64,000 nt of DNA, from contig JAOEIQ010000003.1 in the NCBI GenBank assembly GCA_026162565.1, positions 1-64,000 of the forward strand, read 5' to 3'. The first letter of the stretch is position 1; each line of letters opens with the position of its first letter. The translations under genes and the position numbers were made by a program. The notes under the pieces were generated by a model. That model saw only the letters and a list, made by a program, of their open reading frames with translations. It ran no database searches and was not told the DNA's origin. The stretch is from Flavobacteriaceae bacterium NBU2973. Its GTDB lineage: Bacteria; Bacteroidota; Bacteroidia; Flavobacteriales; Flavobacteriaceae. Shown piece after piece: positions 61,932 to 64,000 of this stretch.

Positions 61932-64000
61932 ATGCAAAAAATTACCCAAATTAAGCAGCTCCAAATCTTAATTTCACTCCTACTAATTAGTTTCAATGCT
62001 TACAGTCAAGATATCCTTTTTTCTGAAGACTTCGAAGCAGAAACTAATCTTGAATTTCAGTTAAGCAATACTAGCCATTTAGGTTGGAGGAATTTTAATA
62101 TTACTGGAACTGATAACTCATGGTGGATTTTTGATAATTCAAGGTCTACTGCTATTGGTGGTAGTAAAAATATGGCTATAAGTCAAAACAATCCTCACAC
62201 TGGAGGAGGTGCTAGACCAAGGTACAATCAAAATAGTACATCTCATAATATTGCTTATTACGACACACTAATAGACGCCACAAATTACGATACCTTAACA
62301 TTAGATTTTAATTGGATATGTGAAGGAGAAGGTGACCTATTATTTTTGTATGATTTTGGAAGAGTTTGTTGGTCATTGGATGGAACCAATTGGACTGATT
62401 TTACAAATTCTGGAGATTATCTGGAACAAAGTACTGTTCAATCAGTTACAAACCTAGACATTTCTGAACTAGATGGACAACAATTTTATTTAGGTTTTAG
62501 GTGGATAAATGATGGTAATACGAGAAATAATCCTAGTTTTATTGTAGATGATATCTTTGTTAGAGGTATACCATTAACTCCATGTGTTGCTCCAACTACT
62601 CAACCAACAGCTTTAAATTTAACACCAACTGTAGATACAATTACTGGTACGTTTACTGATGCAGTACCAACACCAGATAATTATTTAGTTGTTGTAAGTA
62701 CATCAGCTACTCCTCCAACTTTAAGCGGAACTTACGTTAATGGTCAAGTTATAGACGCTAATGCTACTGTGGTGGATATTGATAACAATACTACATTCAC
62801 AGCAACAGGACTTAACGCAAATTCACTATATTATATCTATGTCTTTTCCTATAACAATCTCTGTGGAGGAAACCCAGCATACAACCAAACAAATCCACTT
62901 ACTGGAAATACTACGACATCAATTATTTCTAACTGTATACCATCAACCACTAATAATGTTAATACTCGATTTATTAATGATGTGGAGTTTATTGGAACTT
63001 TAAATGATGTTTCCAATCTTAACAATTTATCCTCTACAACATCAAATGGCTTCTCAGATTTCACTACTTCCATTGTAAAAAGCATACAAGCGCAAGGAGA
63101 AGGTGTAAATGTTTTTGTTGGGTCAAATAATAATAATGGTCACTTTAAAGCTTGGATAGATTGGAATAAAGATGGAAATTTTAATAATGATGCATCAGAA
63201 ATTGTTTATGATTCTGGAGATATAGTTACTTCAACTACAACTTTTGGTTTTGTGATACCTACTAATCAACCTATTGGTGATTACAGAATTCGTATTAGGT
63301 TTCATGATAGTAATGTTAGCTGTCCAAACTTTTTTTATGATTTTGATGCCTGTGAAACATTTGACACACTAACTGTTGATAATTACTGTACTAACAACCC
63401 TAATGATACGATAACATTAGATGAGTTTGGAGAAGCTGAAGACTATTTATTTACTGTAGTTGAAAGCTGTAATGCGCAAATAACAAGTATTACTGAAGCA
63501 TCCAGATGTGGTTCTGGAGAACTAGATTTAATTGTTACAGGCTCATCTGGTACAACTGGTTTTAATTGGTATACTGCAGAAACTGGAGGCAGTTTAGTTG
63601 CCAGTACTACTACTGGAACCTTTACACCAAATATTAATGCCACAACAACTTATTGGGTTACAGCACTAAATGGAAGTTGTGAATCATTAGTGCGAACGAA
63701 AATAACAGCTACATTAAACCCTGTAAGTGATATTACTATTAGCCCTGGAACATTAGAGATATGTGGAGAAGATGAAATTCTAGAAATTTCGGCATCTAGT
63801 GATACAGAAATAGCTTATCTAATTGATGAAGATTTTGAATCTGGTGGAATTGGTCCTTTTACTGTTGTTAACTATGATGCAAATGGTGCTACTTCCAATG
63901 GTCTATCAGAATGGCAAATAAGAACTAGTACATTTGTACCTTCGCAACAGGTTTGGTTTCCAGCTGTTTCGTCTGGATTTGGTGCTAATAATTTTTTAAT
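61932..64000 (+). CDS. Large secreted multidomain surface protein (3' end outside window)
   Basis: Open from ATG 61932 to the window edge, 689 codons, no stop. Signal peptide (cleavage near residue 25, AYSQ), then a jelly-roll-like domain (26-215: DFEAETNLEFQLS..., IVDDIFVRG), an FN3-like domain (about 218-325), a GEVED domain (about 345-505: AWIDWNKDGNFN and ending GEAEDYLFTV), an Ig-like domain (508-600, NWYTAETGGS) and the start of a second jelly-roll (from about 627, DEDFESGG). This arrangement is typical of T9SS-exported adhesins; the sorting signal would lie beyond the edge. Confidence 0.85.
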   Translation, partial: MQKITQIKQLQILISLLLISFNAYSQDILFSEDFEAETNLEFQLSNTSHLGWRNFNITGTDNSWWIFDNSRSTAIGGSKNMAISQNNPHTGGGARPRYNQNSTSHNIAYYDTLIDATNYDTLTLDFNWICEGEGDLLFLYDFGRVCWSLDGTNWTDFTNSGDYLEQSTVQSVTNLDISELDGQQFYLGFRWINDGNTRNNPSFIVDDIFVRGIPLTPCVAPTTQPTALNLTPTVDTITGTFTDAVPTPDNYLVVVSTSATPPTLSGTYVNGQVIDANATVVDIDNNTTFTATGLNANSLYYIYVFSYNNLCGGNPAYNQTNPLTGNTTTSIISNCIPSTTNNVNTRFINDVEFIGTLNDVSNLNNLSSTTSNGFSDFTTSIVKSIQAQGEGVNVFVGSNNNNGHFKAWIDWNKDGNFNNDASEIVYDSGDIVTSTTTFGFVIPTNQPIGDYRIRIRFHDSNVSCPNFFYDFDACETFDTLTVDNYCTNNPNDTITLDEFGEAEDYLFTVVESCNAQITSITEASRCGSGELDLIVTGSSGTTGFNWYTAETGGSLVASTTTGTFTPNINATTTYWVTALNGSCESLVRTKITATLNPVSDITISPGTLEICGEDEILEISASSDTEIAYLIDEDFESGGIGPFTVVNYDANGATSNGLSEWQIRTSTFVPSQQVWFPAVSSGFGANNFL

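Noticed and set aside
62761-63643. Short frames on both strands inside the last gene
   Set aside because: The continuous 689-codon frame from 61932 with signal peptide and GEVED domain explains the region.

Overview
The window is a piece of a Flavobacteriaceae (Bacteroidota) chromosome. The evidence is the low G+C content, TTTG-N19-TAnnTTTG promoters, few Shine-Dalgarno sites, PorQ of the type IX secretion system, many TonB-dependent receptors and exported proteins with Bacteroidota-type signal peptides, a GIN-domain/ECF-sigma operon, and an S74/head-repeat surface protein. Genus cannot be fixed by eye; a marine genus near Winogradskyella, Lacinutrix or Olleya would fit.

Region 1 (1-4.7 kb, minus strand) holds the start of an exported protein, a long surface protein with YadA-like head repeats and an S74 chaperone, a DegT-type sugar aminotransferase, an exported thioredoxin and a nitroreductase.

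Region 2 (about 4.91-26.55 kb) is a 21.6-kb integrative element inserted in the 3' end of tRNA-Ser(UGA). A 13-bp direct repeat marks both ends, and a 19-bp GGTGACC-containing repeat lies just inside each end. Its core genes are a tyrosine integrase, a helix-turn-helix protein and a small superfamily-A polymerase with recognisable motifs A, B and C, resembling the transposon-virus polymerase group. The cargo is about 16 kb of co-oriented metal-homeostasis genes: small exported Cys/His-rich proteins, a TonB receptor, a Fur-family regulator, DUF3703, MerTP, a GDCCVxC protein, a Zn/Cd/Pb-type P1B ATPase, a CzcCBA-type tripartite efflux pump split by accessory genes, an acetolactate-decarboxylase-like lipoprotein, HMA-domain proteins and a PepSY protein. 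No merA, relaxase or conjugation genes are visible. At the right end lie about 680 bp of non-coding DNA rich in long inverted repeats, an oppositely oriented unknown gene and a 62-aa protein next to attR. The likely working scheme is exchange across the outer membrane (TonB receptor), capture by periplasmic HMA/Cys-rich proteins, then export from the cytoplasm by the P-ATPase and from the periplasm by the RND pump, under Fur-family control.

Region 3 (26.7-64 kb) is ordinary core chromosome: DUF3108, tandem M28 peptidases, rpsA, a LysM/Kbp-like protein, cmk-porQ, a LysM protein, lon, an ECF sigma/anti-sigma/adhesin operon, an MFS transporter, an M48 peptidase, msrB, a DinB-like protein, lpdA, aroQ, two tandem outer-membrane barrels, a TM2 protein, xerD, rny, a well-supported 6S RNA gene next to zapA, an M23 peptidase with a TonB receptor, a cysteine desulfurase, an Smr protein, and the start of a very large secreted multidomain protein that runs off the right edge.

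The best leads are the polymerase-bearing element itself, its structured non-coding region, the decarboxylase-like lipoprotein that appears to lack the catalytic Arg, a shared TGCA-N7-TGCA candidate operator, and the zapA-linked 6S RNA.
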